Assembly: GCA_948805675.1 (NCBI GenBank)
Contig: CAQIBN010000002.1
Coordinates: 1 to 64,000, forward strand
Origin: an uncultured Clostridia bacterium
Lineage (GTDB): Bacteria; Bacillota; Clostridia; TANB77; CAG-508
Direction: 5' to 3'
DNA length: 64,000 nt
How positions within the stretch are numbered: position 1 is the stretch's first letter; each line of letters starts with the position of its first letter. Positions 1-9,366 of this stretch are shown here, one piece after another. Under the pieces are notes generated by a model, which saw nothing but the letters and a program-made list of their open reading frames with translations, searched no databases and was not told where the DNA came from. A program made the translations under genes and the position numbers.

Positions 1-73
1 CCCAAGTTGCCTAGCACCTAATCAAAAAATGTCCAATTTTTTGGGTTCAGTACATTATGTAAGTGTTTTTTTC

Positions 74-670
74 TTAATATGCTGATACTTCTAATATTTC
101 AAATTTAGCATTCTTTAGTTGTTTAGCTTTATCTGATGTTACCAAATTAAATCCTTCAACATTTTGACTTTGTCCAGACTTTAAATCATTAATGTAAATA
201 GTGTCTTCATCTATTCTAGTTCCATCATTGTCTACTGCTTCAATTTTAACACTAAAAGACTTAGTTTCAGTTGTTTTATTTGTTACTTTTACTTTAAGTT
301 TTGTGGTAGTAATATAATTTTTATTATCTACCTCAAATTTACCTATTTCAACATCTAATTCATTTTGTAATACCTGTTCTGTTTTTGAACCTGTAGCCTT
401 ATCTAAATTATCACTAACTGTATCAAGTGCATCTGACCAAATTCTTTGCATATTAATTGTTACTACAACTGTTAATATTCCTAAAATTATTCCTGCAATC
501 GCCTTTCCTCTTCCAGCTTTCTTTGCTAATGCAACAGCTCCAAAAATAAAAGCTAAAATCCCCATAATAAATGATAAATTGTTTACAATTGGAATAATTG
601 AAGTACATATACCAATTATTCCTAATACTAGTCCAGCTGTACTAAAGCCACTCTTTTTTGTTTGTTCCAT
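74..670 (-). CDS. DUF4190-like membrane protein with C-terminal soluble domain
   Basis: 198 aa from the ATG that follows a GGGGG ribosome binding site; an in-frame ATG further upstream has no such site. Residues about 8-70 form three hydrophobic stretches rich in Gly/Ala/Ile with a short KKAGRGKA loop, the pattern of DUF4190 membrane proteins. The remaining residues make a beta-rich extracytoplasmic-looking domain resembling FxLYD-type domains (weak resemblance). The function is unknown. It lies at the edge of the decayed prophage region and has no operon partner. The family call is moderate. Confidence 0.6.
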   Translation of the reverse strand: MEQTKKSGFSTAGLVLGIIGICTSIIPIVNNLSFIMGILAFIFGAVALAKKAGRGKAIAGIILGILTVVVTINMQRIWSDALDTVSDNLDKATGSKTEQVLQNELDVEIGKFEVDNKNYITTTKLKVKVTNKTTETKSFSVKIEAVDNDGTRIDEDTIYINDLKSGQSQNVEGFNLVTSDKAKQLKNAKFEILEVSAY

Positions 671-1017
671 AATAAATTTTCCCCCTTTGTTTAATATACA
701 AAAATTATATCGAACCAAGTCGAACAAAATTAATAAAAATCATGTTCCAAAATCCGACATTACTTTTATATTTTAAGGAAATTGTATGATATTTATATGT
801 TTCTTTCAATAAAATTTATGTTACATTATGATTACTATTCTTCTATGCCTTAATTTTTGCTTATCTTTCTGCACTTTTTGGTTATACTTCTTTCTTGAAC
901 AATTTACTAAACAGATTAAATAAACTTATTCTTATTGGATTTGCAATTACTATACTAGTTCTTATTAGTTTATCTGTTATCGCTTCTTGTAACTGTATTC
1001 CTGTTTGAATTCTTCAA
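671..1017. other. Intergenic stretch without a supported gene
   Basis: AT-rich. A 58-codon hydrophobic open stretch on the plus strand (832-1006) has no start codon or ribosome binding site, and a lysine-rich open stretch exists on the minus strand over the same bases. Neither can be supported. Probably decayed phage DNA continuing from the pseudogene next to it. Confidence 0.4.
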
Positions 1018-1399
1018 TCATTTTAATAGATTGTACCTACAAGAATAAATTAACTTCTTTATATTTGTATCTATTCCATAACCTTCCATTCCTAAAGCTT
1101 GTCCTACCGTAGAAGTTTCACAATTCTCTATATAACTTGTCTTATTTATAAACAAACTATTTTCCTTTCATAAGCATGTTCTATTCCTAAAATATCCCCC
1201 TCCATTGTTATGACAATTGCTTTAAAAACACATACTCCATTGTCTAAATTAATTAGTTGTGTTTCTATTTTCCTGCCAGATGAACCATTCTAAAAACTTA
1301 CATCATTTGATTAACTTCAGTATATTCTTTACCCTTGATGTCTATTGTCTTTATAGTTTCATTAACTTTTTGTATATCTTTAAAAGTTACATTTTTCAT
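1018..1399 (-). pseudogene. Phage-type conserved protein, frameshifted remnant
   Basis: It starts MKNVTFKDIQKVNETI at an ATG just 2 bases past the stop codon of the gene at 1402-1599. The reading then breaks after VNQMM, resumes as IETQLINLDNGVCVFKA, and resumes again in a third frame as FINKTSYIENCETSTVG. This run of phrases matches a clostridial phage protein family usually found among recombination/replication genes (recalled from memory, no symbol given). At least two indels and a stop are needed, none at a CGG codon, so this is ordinary decay. Confidence 0.7.
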
Positions 1400-1401
1400 T
1401 C

Positions 1402-1599
1402 TTATATATCCTCCAATCTTTCTAGCTCATTTTCATTCTTTATCCTTTTATCATTTATATCTTCTGCTACAGTATGTAATAAATTGTATTGTTCATCTAA
1501 GCCTTCTACTTCACGTAAATCATTTAAAACCTCTTGCATCTTTTCATATGAATGTTTTAAATCTCCTATATCTTTCTCTAATCTTTCTTTATCGTCCAT
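1402..1599 (-). CDS. Small charged coiled-coil protein of phage type
   Basis: 65 aa, starting MDDKERLEKDIGDLKHS after an AGAAAGGAAA ribosome binding site. Nearly all residues are charged or leucine in heptad-like spacing, predicting a coiled coil. It is directly upstream of, and probably cotranscribed with, the decayed phage gene at 1018-1399. No function can be named. Confidence 0.55.
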   Translation of the reverse strand: MDDKERLEKDIGDLKHSYEKMQEVLNDLREVEGLDEQYNLLHTVAEDINDKRIKNENELERLEDI

Positions 1600-1672
1600 T
1601 TTTTATTTTCCTTTCTCTTGCTATCTTTATGTAAATATGCTAAAATACACAAAGATAGCGTTTATTTATGTG

Positions 1673-1804
1673 TTATCTTGAAGATGTGAAATCTCGGCGT
1701 CCAAACTTTGATTTACTACATCTTCTTTTATTTTGCTTTTCTTTATCTATTACTAAATATATGCTACAAAAACAAATTATTGCATATACTAAACTAAATG
1801 GCAT
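1673..1804 (-). CDS. Possible small single-span membrane protein
   Basis: 43-codon open frame with a weak GAGAG ribosome binding site. Residues 1-18 are hydrophobic (MPFSLVYAIICFCSIYLVI), followed by a basic tail rich in Lys/Arg. It sits in the phage remnant in the same orientation as its neighbours. It could be chance. Confidence 0.35.
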   Translation of the reverse strand: MPFSLVYAIICFCSIYLVIDKEKQNKRRCSKSKFGRRDFTSSR

Positions 1805-1832
1805 TTTATTTCATCTCTCTTTCAAATAATAA

Positions 1833-2140
1833 TTTAATGTACATTCTGAAAAAAACATATTATGTCATTTCCTTGATGTTACTGCTGATAATATAGCTCA
1901 TGAGTGTTATAACAATATACTTACTCCAGAACTGCAAAAACTAGTCAATAATGCAAAATGTCTTATACCTAAACAAATAACAGAACTTAATAACTTTATT
2001 GACTCTCTTTACTTTATGAAGCAGAATATGAAGACTTCTCTAATATTCTTCTTATATCAGGAGAAAATTCTGTTACCACTTCTATAGTCAAACATATCCT
2101 GCCTGATTTAATAAAAGAATTTATACATAGAAGAAAGTAA
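1833..2140 (+). pseudogene. Remnant of an unidentified gene
   Basis: A plus-strand frame reading VHSEKNILCHFLDVTADNI and onward continues for about 60 codons, then moves to a second frame (EAEYEDFSNILLISGENS) that ends HRRK and a stop at 2138-2140. Amino-acid composition is protein-like in both pieces, no start codon is left, and the shift is not at CGG. Family not recognised. Confidence 0.45.
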
Positions 2141-2259
2141 ATGTAACTTTTATACTTTCTAATTGCTTATTAATAACTTATTCAAAATTCAATTCTTATT
2201 TTATTGACATAATTAAGTTTTCATTATATAATTACATTACAGTATTAACATAAATACTA

Positions 2260-2442
2260 TTAATTTGTTGAACTATTTGTAGATTGGTCGTCATCAGATA
2301 GTTCTTTTTTTAATATCTCATATTGTTCATCCATGTATTGTCCTAATTCTATTATTTTTTTATTTTTATATAGTAGCTTCATATTTCCTATTATGTTAAA
2401 TATTGCATTTTGTATTTCTGTCATTTTTTTATCCATTATCAT
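2260..2442 (-). CDS. Small hypothetical protein
   Basis: 60 aa, starting MIMDKKMTEIQNAIFNIIG after AAGGAG at good spacing. Helical and charged with an Asp/Ser/Asn-rich tail; probably cytosolic. One of several tiny minus-strand genes of the phage remnant. Function unknown. Confidence 0.5.
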   Translation of the reverse strand: MIMDKKMTEIQNAIFNIIGNMKLLYKNKKIIELGQYMDEQYEILKKELSDDDQSTNSSTN

Positions 2443-2508
2443 CTAAATCACTCCTTTTTATATTTACTTTAACATACGTTTATCTCTAAACTGTACATTT
2501 CGAAAAAT

Positions 2509-2643
2509 TTATTTCATAAACTTGTATAACATTCCCGTAAAATCTAAATTGTATAATGTAATTAGTCCTAGTGTGCATTTTATTACTCTTATTAGTGCTT
2601 GTACTATTTTTTTGCTTAGTTCTTTTTTGCTTATTTTAATCAT
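2509..2643 (-). CDS. Small hypothetical protein
   Basis: 44 codons, starting MIKISKKELSKKIVQALIRV after a GAAAGAGGT ribosome binding site. Amphipathic N-terminal helix followed by a hydrophobic segment. It lies immediately downstream of the small broken frame at 2660-2752 and may once have formed an operon with the XRE gene at 2820-3014. Confidence 0.45.
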   Translation of the reverse strand: MIKISKKELSKKIVQALIRVIKCTLGLITLYNLDFTGMLYKFMK

Positions 2644-2659
2644 TTATTTTTACCTCTTT

Positions 2660-2752
2660 CTAAATAGATTGTTTAGTTGTATTACTTATTTGTTCTATTA
2701 TTTTTATTACTTTTATGTATTCTTCTGAGAATATTTGGACATGCTAACATTC
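2660..2752 (-). pseudogene. Very small broken phage-type gene
   Basis: An AAAAGAGGTG ribosome binding site precedes ATG (MNVSMSKYSQ), which stops after 13 codons. One base away, the frame QIFSEEYIKVIKIIEQISN runs on to a stop at 2660. A single-base indel would rejoin them; it is not at a CGG codon. Confidence 0.3.
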
Positions 2753-2819
2753 ATTTATTTTCACCTCTTTTAGTAAACCATGTTTTACAGTATTATCAAA
2801 AAATATTGTTAATTATGTA

Positions 2820-3014
2820 TCACAGTATCATCATAAAAATTTCCTCTACCTTTTTATTAAGTGCTTTTGAAATATTAATCATTGTATTTCCATTAGGTAT
2901 TGTTCCATTCTCTATTGCTGAGAGTGCAACTCTTGATATTTCTGAATTTTCTGCTAACTTCTCTTGAGATAAACCCTTTTCTGTTCTTATTCCTGCAATT
3001 CTATTTTTCAACAT
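2820..3014 (-). CDS. XRE-family HTH repressor, short (Cro/CI-like)
   Basis: 64 aa from the ATG that follows AAAGGAGG. Nearly the whole protein is one HTH_3 domain: LKNRIAGIRTEKGLSQEKLA, then the recognition helix region SRVALSAIENGT. It is a DNA-binding regulator, probably of the divergent promoters at 3045-3132, as in phage immunity regions. Its own promoter (TTGATA, 17 bp, TATGAT) reads into it from 3073. Transcribed away from the second XRE gene at 3153. Confidence 0.8.
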   Translation of the reverse strand: MLKNRIAGIRTEKGLSQEKLAENSEISRVALSAIENGTIPNGNTMINISKALNKKVEEIFMMIL

Positions 3015-3044
3015 TTTATTTCCTCCTTTCATTTTGATGTGTTA

Positions 3045-3073
3045 ATCATACATTACATTTTTAAAATTATCAA
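3045..3073 (-). promoter_or_regulatory. Sigma-A-type promoter of the short XRE gene
   Basis: On the minus strand TTGATA (3073-3068), a 17-bp spacer, then TATGAT (3050-3045), 31 bp upstream of the ATG. Near-consensus on both hexamers. Confidence 0.65.
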
Positions 3074-3103
3074 GCATAATTTACAACTTTTTTTTAATTT
3101 TTA

Positions 3104-3132
3104 TTGATTTTTTGTAAAGTAGAGTTTACAAT
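3104..3132 (+). promoter_or_regulatory. Promoter of the second XRE gene with overlapping operator
   Basis: TTGATT (3104-3109), a 17-bp spacer, TACAAT (3127-3132). A perfect inverted repeat TTGTAAA-GTAGAG-TTTACAA (3112-3131) fills the spacer and -10 box, and a further TTTACAA half-site lies at 3080-3086. Such placement would let a bound repressor block RNA polymerase; likely ligand is one of the two flanking XRE proteins. Confidence 0.6.
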
Positions 3133-3152
3133 ATAGTTAGGAGGCTGATTTC

Positions 3153-3524
3153 ATGGAAAATAAACTAGGAAAATTCTTAATAGAAAAACAAGGTGGTATG
3201 TCTCTAAGAGAATTCGCAAAAAGGTTAGATATAAGTCATACATATTTAGATAGTCTAGAAAAAGGATATGATAATAGAACCAAAAAGCCAGTTAGGATTA
3301 CTGTTGACACTCTTTCAAAAATTGCAGAAGCTTTAGGTGAACCTTTAGAAAAATTGGTATCTTTATCTAGAAATCAAGATTACACTTCTGTTAATGTAAA
3401 TAACATGGATGTAGCTTTCGCCTCTGGCATAAAAGAACTGAATGAAACTAATAAAGCTATTCTTAAAAGTACTATAGAAGCTTTACTAGCCAAACAAGAA
3501 AAAGATGAAGAAAATAAAAAATAA
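3153..3524 (+). CDS. XRE-family HTH regulator
   Basis: 123 aa after TAGGAGG. HTH domain in residues about 8-65 (GGMSLREFAKRLDISHTYLD then TVDTLSKIAEALGEPLEKL), followed by a short helical tail ending EEKDEENKK-like. Together with 2820-3014 it forms a divergent regulator pair typical of phage and ICE control regions. Followed by a clear terminator at 3546. The gene is intact although neighbouring mobile-element genes are decayed. Confidence 0.8.
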   Translation: MENKLGKFLIEKQGGMSLREFAKRLDISHTYLDSLEKGYDNRTKKPVRITVDTLSKIAEALGEPLEKLVSLSRNQDYTSVNVNNMDVAFASGIKELNETNKAILKSTIEALLAKQEKDEENKK

Positions 3525-3545
3525 ATTATATAGATACACTTACTT

Positions 3546-3577
3546 AAGATAAGTACCAAACTACTTATCTTATTTTT
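3546..3577 (+). terminator. Rho-independent terminator
   Basis: AAGATAAGTA, six-base loop, TACTTATCTT, then ATTTTTAT, 22 bp past the stop of the XRE gene. Confidence 0.75.
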
Positions 3578-3639
3578 ATAATTTGGTATTCTATGTGTCT
3601 ATAAGAAGGATATATAGTAAAAAATTTATGCAATAATAT

Positions 3640-3975
3640 TTCACTCCATAAAGAGAAGAAAAATAAAGGATATTCTTAATAATGAACAAATATTTCAATT
3701 TTACAGTAAAAATGAAATAAAACAATTGTAAGAGTTTTTTGAATGAAATAAATTTTAAAATGTAATATTATTTGCACTTGGTACTGGCATTAGAAGAGGA
3801 GAATTTCTTGGATTGTAATGGTCTGATATTGATCTAAAAATAAATAAATAAAAGTTATTCATAATTTAGCCTATGTTGCTAATATTTCGAAAAATGGCAC
3901 AACAAAAGAAGTTTGCAATTACAAACTCCTAAAACAGAAATCATACATAAAATCGAATACTTATTAAACTGAGTC
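3640..3975 (+). pseudogene. Tyrosine recombinase (integrase) remnant
   Basis: Plus-strand reading gives LFALGTGIRRGEFLGL, stop, WSDIDLKINK, then in another frame AYVANISKNGTTK. This is the catalytic-domain box with the first active-site Arg (TGIRRGE) and the following strand of phage integrases. Multiple stops and shifts make it dead. It marks the region 1-4 kb as an integrated element that decayed beside tuf. Confidence 0.75.
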
Positions 3976-3984
3976 GATAAAAAG

Positions 3985-4040
3985 TTGTTAAATATAAAAA
4001 TAGCAAGGTTGTTACAAATTCCTGTAACCCTTGCTATTAC
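3985..4040 (-). terminator. Terminator of tuf
   Basis: AATAGCAAGG (3999-4008) pairs with CCTTGCTATT (4029-4038) with extra inner pairing GTTACA/TGTAAC, followed on the minus strand by TTTTATATTT. It directly follows tuf. Confidence 0.7.
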
Positions 4041-4048
4041 TATTTTTA

Positions 4049-5251
4049 TTACTCAATTATTTCAGATACAACACCTGAACCAACTGTTCTACCACCTTCA
4101 CGAATAGCGAATCTTAATCCTTTTTCGATAGCGATAGGTGTAATTAATTCGATTGTCATATCAATGTTATCACCTGGCATAACCATTTCTGTTCCAGCAG
4201 GTAATTCAATAACACCTGTAACGTCTGTTGTTCTAAAGTAGAATTGTGGTCTATATCCATTAAAGAATGGTGTATGACGTCCACCTTCTTCTTTAGTTAA
4301 AACGTATACTTGTGATTTGAATTTTGTATGTGGATGAATTGTTCCTGGTTTTGCTAATACTTGACCTCTTTCGATATCATCTCTTTGAACACCTCTTAAA
4401 AGAACACCAATGTTATCTCCAGCTTCAGCTTGGTCTAGTAATTTTCTAAACATTTCAACACCTGTAACAACTGTTTTTGAAGATTCTTTTGCTAAACCAA
4501 CAATTTCAACTTCGTCTTGTAATTTAACAACTCCTCTTTCAACTCTACCTGTAGCAACTGTTCCTCTACCAGTGATTGTGAATACATCTTCAACTGGCAT
4601 TAGGAATGGCTCGTCTACTGGTCTTGATGGTGTTGGAATATAACTGTCAACAGCATCCATTAATTCTTTCATACATGCATATTCTGGTGCATTAGGATCT
4701 GTTGCAGAACTTTCTAATACTTGTAATGAAGATCCTTTAACGATTGGAATATCATCTCCTGGGAAATCGTAGCTTGATAATAAATCTCTAACTTCCATTT
4801 CAACTAATTCTAATAATTCTGGATCATCAACCATATCGCATTTATTTAAGTAAACAACGATAAATTTAACACCAACTTGTCTAGCAAGTAGTATATGCTC
4901 TCTTGTTTGAGGCATTGGACCATCTGCTGCAGATACAACTAATATTGCACCATCCATTTGAGCAGCACCTGTAATCATGTTCTTTACATAGTCTGCGTGT
5001 CCTGGGCAGTCAACATGTGCATAGTGTCTGTTTTCTGTTTCATATTCAACGTGAGCAGTATTAATTGTAATACCTCTTGCTTTTTCTTCTGGAGCACCAT
5101 CGATTTGATCATAAGCTTCAAATTTTGCTTTTCCTAATAAACTTAAGTATTTTGTAATAGCTGCTGTTGTTGTTGTTTTTCCATGGTCAACGTGACCAAT
5201 TGTACCAATGTTAACATGTGGTTTTGTTCTTTCAAATTTTGCTTTAGCCAT
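4049..5251 (-). CDS. tuf: Elongation factor Tu
   Basis: 400 aa, usual bacterial length. It binds aminoacyl-tRNA and GTP and delivers tRNA to the ribosomal A site. G-domain motifs are GHVDHGKTT near residue 18, DCPGHADY near 80 and NKCD near 135, followed by the two beta-barrel domains to [20 protein letters not shown]. Starts at ATG after AAGGAGG. Last gene of the rpsL-rpsG-fusA-tuf cluster, 134 bp below fusA. The coding strand contains no CGG triplet at all. Confidence 0.98.
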   Translation of the reverse strand: MAKAKFERTKPHVNIGTIGHVDHGKTTTTAAITKYLSLLGKAKFEAYDQIDGAPEEKARGITINTAHVEYETENRHYAHVDCPGHADYVKNMITGAAQMDGAILVVSAADGPMPQTREHILLARQVGVKFIVVYLNKCDMVDDPELLELVEMEVRDLLSSYDFPGDDIPIVKGSSLQVLESSATDPNAPEYACMKELMDAVDSYIPTPSRPVDEPFLMPVEDVFTITGRGTVATGRVERGVVKLQDEVEIVGLAKESSKTVVTGVEMFRKLLDQAEAGDNIGVLLRGVQRDDIERGQVLAKPGTIHPHTKFKSQVYVLTKEEGGRHTPFFNGYRPQFYFRTTDVTGVIELPAGTEMVMPGDNIDMTIELITPIAIEKGLRFAIREGGRTVGSGVVSEIIE

Positions 5252-5385
5252 TTAATTTTCCTCCTTAATATTAATGTTTGTATCTTTTATGATACTATAT
5301 TTTATTTTTAAAATTAATAACTTATTCAAGCATAAGCATTTTATAACATTTTTTATAGTTTTGCAAGCTTTTTTACTAATTTTAA

Positions 5386-7470
5386 TTAATCTTCTTTTTT
5401 TGCTCTACTTGCTACTATTGTTTCTAATACTGATTTTGGAACTTCTTCATAATGAGATGGTTCCATAGCATATGTTCCTCTACCTTGTGTTTTAGAACGT
5501 AAATCTGTTGCATAACCAAACATTTCTGAAAGTGGAATATATCCTCTTATTATTTGGTTACCAGCTCTTGTTTCCATACCTTCCATTCTTCCACGTCTTG
5601 AGTTAATGTCTCCAATAACATCTCCCATGTATTCTTCTGGAACAGTTACTTCAACTTTCATAATTGGTTCTAGAATAACAGATTTTGCTTGTTTACAACC
5701 TTCTTTAAATGCCATAGATCCTGCAATCTTGAATGCCATTTCAGAAGAGTCAACATCATGGTAAGAACCATCAACTAAAGTAGCTTTAAAGTCTATAACA
5801 GGGTAACCTGCTAAGATACCGCTATCTGCTGCTTCTCTAATACCTTCTTCAATTGGTTTAATGTATTCTTTTGGAACAACACCACCAACAATTTTGCTTT
5901 CAAATTCAATACCTGTTCCTGGTTCTAATGGTTCCATTTCTAACCACACGTGTCCATATTGTCCACGTCCACCAGATTGACGGATGAATTTTCCTTCTAC
6001 TTTAACTTTGTTTCTAATTGTTTCTTTATAAGAAACTTGTGGTTTACCAACTGTACATTCTACTTTAAATTCTCTTTTTAATCTGTCTACGATGATATCT
6101 AAGTGTAATTCACCCATACCAGCGATAACTGTTTGACCTGTTTCATGATTTGTATATGTTTTAAATGTTGGGTCTTCTTCTGCAAGTTTTGCAAGTGCAA
6201 TTCCCATTTTTTCGCTATTAGCTTTATCTTTTGGCTCAATAGCAATATCAATAACAGGTTCTGGGAATTCCATAGACTCTAGGATAACTGGTGCTGATGG
6301 ATCACATAATGTATCTCCTGTAGATACTTCTTTTAGTCCAACTGCAGCAACTATATCTCCTGCATATATCTTTGTAATATCCTCTCTATGGTTAGCATGC
6401 ATTAATAATAATCTTCCAATTCTATCTTTTTTATCTTTATTTGCATTTAATATTGTAGAACCTGCATCTAATGTTCCTGAATATACTCTTAAGAAACATA
6501 ATTTTCCAACAAATGGATCTGTTGCAATTTTAAATGCAAGTGCTGAAAAAGGTTCACTATCACTTGGTTTTCTTTCTGTTTCATTTCCATCCATATCTAC
6601 ACCTTTTATTGCTGGTATATCTACTGGAGATGGTAAGAAGTCAACTACTGCATTTAATAATTCTTGAACACCTTTATTTTTATAAGATGATCCACAAGTC
6701 ATTGGAACTATAGTGTTATCAATTGTTCCTTTTCTCAAACCTGCTTTAATCTCTTCTTCAGAAAGTTCTTCACCTTCTAAATATTTCATCATTAATTCAT
6801 CATCTTGTTCAGCAGCATTTTCAATCATTGATGCTCTATATTTTTCAGCATCAGCTTTTAATTCTTCTGGAATATCACATTCTTCAATTTCAAGACCTTT
6901 ATCATCTTTATGAATAAATGCTCTCATTTTTATTAGGTCAACAATTCCTTGGAAATTGTCTTCTGAACCGATTGGTAATTGAATTGGAACAGGATTTGCT
7001 CCTAATCTATCTTTAACTTGGTCAACACAACCATAAAAATCTGCACCAGTGATATCCATTTTATTAACATATATCATTCTTGGAACTTTATATTTATCAG
7101 CTTGTCTCCAAACAGTTTCAGATTGTGGTTGAACTCCACCTTTTGCAGCTAAAACTAGAACTGAACCATCTAATACTTTTAGTGATCTTTCAACTTCTAC
7201 TGTAAAGTCAACGTGACCTGGAGTATCGATGATATTAATTCTATTACCTAACCACTTACAAGTTGTAGCAGCAGAAGTAATTGTAATACCTCTTTCTTGT
7301 TCTTGAACCATCCAGTCCATTGTTGCAGCACCTTCGTGAACTTCTCCTATTTTATGTGTTTTTCCTGTATAAAAAAGAATTCTTTCTGTTGTTGTTGTTT
7401 TTCCTGCATCAATATGGGCCATTATTCCTATATTTCTTGTTTTTTCTAAAGGAAACTCTCTTCCAGCCAT
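5386..7470 (-). CDS. fusA: Elongation factor G
   Basis: 694 aa, usual length. It is the GTPase that drives translocation and ribosome recycling. Motifs: AHIDAGKTT (residue 17 on), DTPGHVDF near 81, NKMD near 135; domain IV and V are complete up to the [20 protein letters not shown] tail. Starts at ATG after AAAGGAGG. It lies 234 bp downstream of rpsG; that gap holds two tandem 84-bp repeats with hairpins. CGG triplets occur only across codon borders (AGC GGT, ATC GGT). Confidence 0.98.
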   Translation of the reverse strand: MAGREFPLEKTRNIGIMAHIDAGKTTTTERILFYTGKTHKIGEVHEGAATMDWMVQEQERGITITSAATTCKWLGNRINIIDTPGHVDFTVEVERSLKVLDGSVLVLAAKGGVQPQSETVWRQADKYKVPRMIYVNKMDITGADFYGCVDQVKDRLGANPVPIQLPIGSEDNFQGIVDLIKMRAFIHKDDKGLEIEECDIPEELKADAEKYRASMIENAAEQDDELMMKYLEGEELSEEEIKAGLRKGTIDNTIVPMTCGSSYKNKGVQELLNAVVDFLPSPVDIPAIKGVDMDGNETERKPSDSEPFSALAFKIATDPFVGKLCFLRVYSGTLDAGSTILNANKDKKDRIGRLLLMHANHREDITKIYAGDIVAAVGLKEVSTGDTLCDPSAPVILESMEFPEPVIDIAIEPKDKANSEKMGIALAKLAEEDPTFKTYTNHETGQTVIAGMGELHLDIIVDRLKREFKVECTVGKPQVSYKETIRNKVKVEGKFIRQSGGRGQYGHVWLEMEPLEPGTGIEFESKIVGGVVPKEYIKPIEEGIREAADSGILAGYPVIDFKATLVDGSYHDVDSSEMAFKIAGSMAFKEGCKQAKSVILEPIMKVEVTVPEEYMGDVIGDINSRRGRMEGMETRAGNQIIRGYIPLSEMFGYATDLRSKTQGRGTYAMEPSHYEEVPKSVLETIVASRAKKED

Positions 7471-7526
7471 ATTTTTCCTCCTTTATTTACTAATAAGGAG
7501 AACAAGTATATTGTCCACCTTATAAT

Positions 7527-7694
7527 TATTTTATTATTACCATTTGTAATTTTACTTACAGTTATGAACGAATGTGAATTACTGTAAGTTAATGTGGTAA
7601 CATTGTAGTATTTATAATTATTACCATTTGTAATTTTACTAACAGTTATGAATGCATATGAATTACTGTTAGTTAATATGGCAACATTGTAGTA
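7527..7694 (-). repeat. Tandem 84-bp repeat with hairpins between rpsG and fusA
   Basis: Two head-to-tail units of exactly 84 bp (7694-7611 and 7610-7527). Each holds a stem: ACTAACAG/CTGTTAGT at 7638-7673 and ACTTACAG/CTGTAAGT at 7554-7589, so a base-pair has changed on both sides between copies. An outer stem TTGCCA/TGGTAA in one unit and TTACCA/TGGTAA in the other is compatible only with the minus-strand RNA (a G-U pair). The first bases copy the AAATGGTAA end of rpsG. Likely a structured mRNA element inside the str operon. Confidence 0.7.
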
Positions 7695-7704
7695 ACTATA
7701 AATT

Positions 7705-8175
7705 TTACCATTTATAATGTGCAAATGCTTTGTTAGCTTCTGCCATTCTATGCATATCTTCTTTTTTCTTGAATGCTCCACCGTTTCCAGCTACAGCATC
7801 TATTATTTCACCAGCAAGTTTTTCAGACATTGTTTTTTCATGTCTATTTCTAGCATAAGTAACAAGCCATCTTAAACCTAATGTTTGTCTTCTCTCTGGT
7901 CTTATTTCAATTGGTACTTGGTATGTAGCACCTCCAATTCTTCTTGCTTTAACTTCAAGAACTGGCATTACATTATTTAGTCCAGCTTCAAATACTTCTA
8001 AAGCGTCTTTTTGCTCTTTTTCTTTTATGATATCAAATGCATCATAAACTATTTTTTGAGCAACTGTTTTTTTACCATCAAGCATTACATTGTTTATTAA
8101 TTTTGTAACAACTTTGCTATTATATATTGGATCTGGTAAAACTTCTCTTTTAGCTATATATCCTTTTCTTGGCAC
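7705..8175 (-). CDS. rpsG: Ribosomal protein S7
   Basis: 156 aa, the standard length, beginning at GTG ([14 protein letters not shown]) 8 bp after AAGGAGGG; the longer in-frame ATG upstream is not the start. S7 nucleates assembly of the 30S head by binding 16S rRNA. In E. coli S7 also represses its own operon, so the duplicated hairpins just downstream are of interest. 183 bp below rpsL. Confidence 0.97.
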   Translation of the reverse strand: MPRKGYIAKREVLPDPIYNSKVVTKLINNVMLDGKKTVAQKIVYDAFDIIKEKEQKDALEVFEAGLNNVMPVLEVKARRIGGATYQVPIEIRPERRQTLGLRWLVTYARNRHEKTMSEKLAGEIIDAVAGNGGAFKKKEDMHRMAEANKAFAHYKW

Positions 8176-8358
8176 TATTCTTCCCTCCTTATAAAAATTG
8201 ATACTAATCACCTAGTATCTTAGGTACTCTAAAAAGCTTAATACTAATTTTACTTCTTAAAATCTTTTTAGTTAAGTGCTATATAATCTATTCTAAATTT
8301 AAGCACTAATCTTAAACATTAGTAATTATACGCACTAATTATAAAATAATCTTATCGA

Positions 8359-8772
8359 TTATTTTTTTGGTTTTTTAGCTCCGTATTTAGATCTAGCTTG
8401 CATTCTGTCTTTAACGCCTGCTGTATCTAATGTTCCTCTTATAATGTGGTATCTAACACCTGGAAGGTCTTTTACTCTTCCTCCTCTTATTAAAACAACA
8501 CTATGTTCTTGTAAGTTATGTCCTATACCTGGGATATAAGAAGTTACTTCATAACCATTTGAAAGTCTAACTCTGGCTACTTTTCTCAAAGCTGAGTTTG
8601 GTTTCTTTGGTGTTACTGTTTTAACAACTGTACATACACCTCTTTTTTGTGGTGCTCTTCTATCTGTTAATTTTTTCTTCATAGAATTGTAACCGTGTTG
8701 TAAAGCTGGTGATGTAGATTTTGTTGTTCCAGTTTTTCTTCCTTTTCTTACTAATTGATTAATTGTTGGCAC
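8359..8772 (-). CDS. rpsL: Ribosomal protein S12
   Basis: 137 aa, starting at GTG after TAGGAGGTG. S12 lines the decoding centre of the 30S subunit. The conserved [15 protein letters not shown] and [11 protein letters not shown] segments are present. First gene of the str cluster; preceded by a long leader hairpin at 8802-8841. Confidence 0.97.
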   Translation of the reverse strand: MPTINQLVRKGRKTGTTKSTSPALQHGYNSMKKKLTDRRAPQKRGVCTVVKTVTPKKPNSALRKVARVRLSNGYEVTSYIPGIGHNLQEHSVVLIRGGRVKDLPGVRYHIIRGTLDTAGVKDRMQARSKYGAKKPKK

Positions 8773-8801
8773 TTAAATTTCACCTCCTAAAAATAATAAA
8801 C

Positions 8802-8841
8802 CGTTAGTATAAATTTACAAAGGTTGTAATTTATACTAACG
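8802..8841 (-). promoter_or_regulatory. Long leader hairpin upstream of rpsL
   Basis: CGTTAGTATAAATT (8802-8815) pairs perfectly with AATTTATACTAACG (8828-8841), and TACAA/TTGTA extends the stem to within a 3-nt loop with one bulge. It lies 30 bp upstream of the rpsL start in the presumed 5' UTR. No clean U-run follows, so it is not a plain terminator; leader control of the str operon is possible. Confidence 0.5.
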
Positions 8842-8896
8842 TTAAATATTTTAACATCTTTTTATAGTAAAGTCAATCATTTTTTGGCATTTTTGC

Positions 8897-8930
8897 ATAA
8901 AAAAACTAGCCACTTTTGCAAGTAGCTGGT
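8897..8930 (-). terminator. Terminator after the 74-aa membrane protein gene
   Basis: On the minus strand AGCTACTT-GCAA-AAGTGGCT followed by AGTTTTTTT. A second small stem GACTATAGTC lies just before it. Confidence 0.7.
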
Positions 8931-8957
8931 CCCAAGACTATAGTCCCAGTTAGTTTC

Positions 8958-9182
8958 TCAGTCATCATCAATAGATAATTGCCTTTTTACCTTTAACTTG
9001 GATGTAAATTTCGTACAACAAACACCTAAAGTATATGCAATACTACATTCAATCCAGTTGTTTTTTGCCCATTCAAGAATTGTATCCATCTTCAATGTTT
9101 GAAAAAGCTGAAATAATAGGATAATACCTAACACTACAAGAAGTGGCAAAAAAGCACTGAGAATACTCAAAATCTTCTTCAT
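8958..9182 (-). CDS. Small membrane protein, unknown
   Basis: 74 aa from the ATG 7 bp after AAAGGAG. Residues about 4-27 are one transmembrane segment (ILSAFLPLLVVLGIILLF); a second weaker hydrophobic stretch with CSIAYTLGVCC follows, then a basic tail ending DDD. No family recognised. It stands alone between the str operon and the coiled-coil operon, with its own terminator. Confidence 0.55.
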   Translation of the reverse strand: MKKILSILSAFLPLLVVLGIILLFQLFQTLKMDTILEWAKNNWIECSIAYTLGVCCTKFTSKLKVKRQLSIDDD

Positions 9183-9366
9183 ACAAATCTCCTTTCTGTA
9201 ATCAAAATTTTCTTTTAGTAAACTGATTAGTATGATGAAGTAGTAGAACGTCTGCTCTATTATAATCATATTTTAACATATTTGACATAAAAAGTCAAAT
9301 TTAGTTTACTTTCAAATTATGTCCCATATTTCATTATATCTTCTTAATTATATACTTTTTAATTTA

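Noticed and set aside
832..1006. Hydrophobic 58-codon plus-strand frame
   Set aside because: No start codon or ribosome binding site, flanked by pseudogenes; AT-rich DNA easily gives such stretches.
7446..7781. 111-aa minus-strand frame with 28-residue peptide repeats over the rpsG-fusA spacer
   Set aside because: It starts inside rpsG in another frame, has no ribosome binding site and runs into fusA; the repeats follow from the 84-bp DNA period being a multiple of three.
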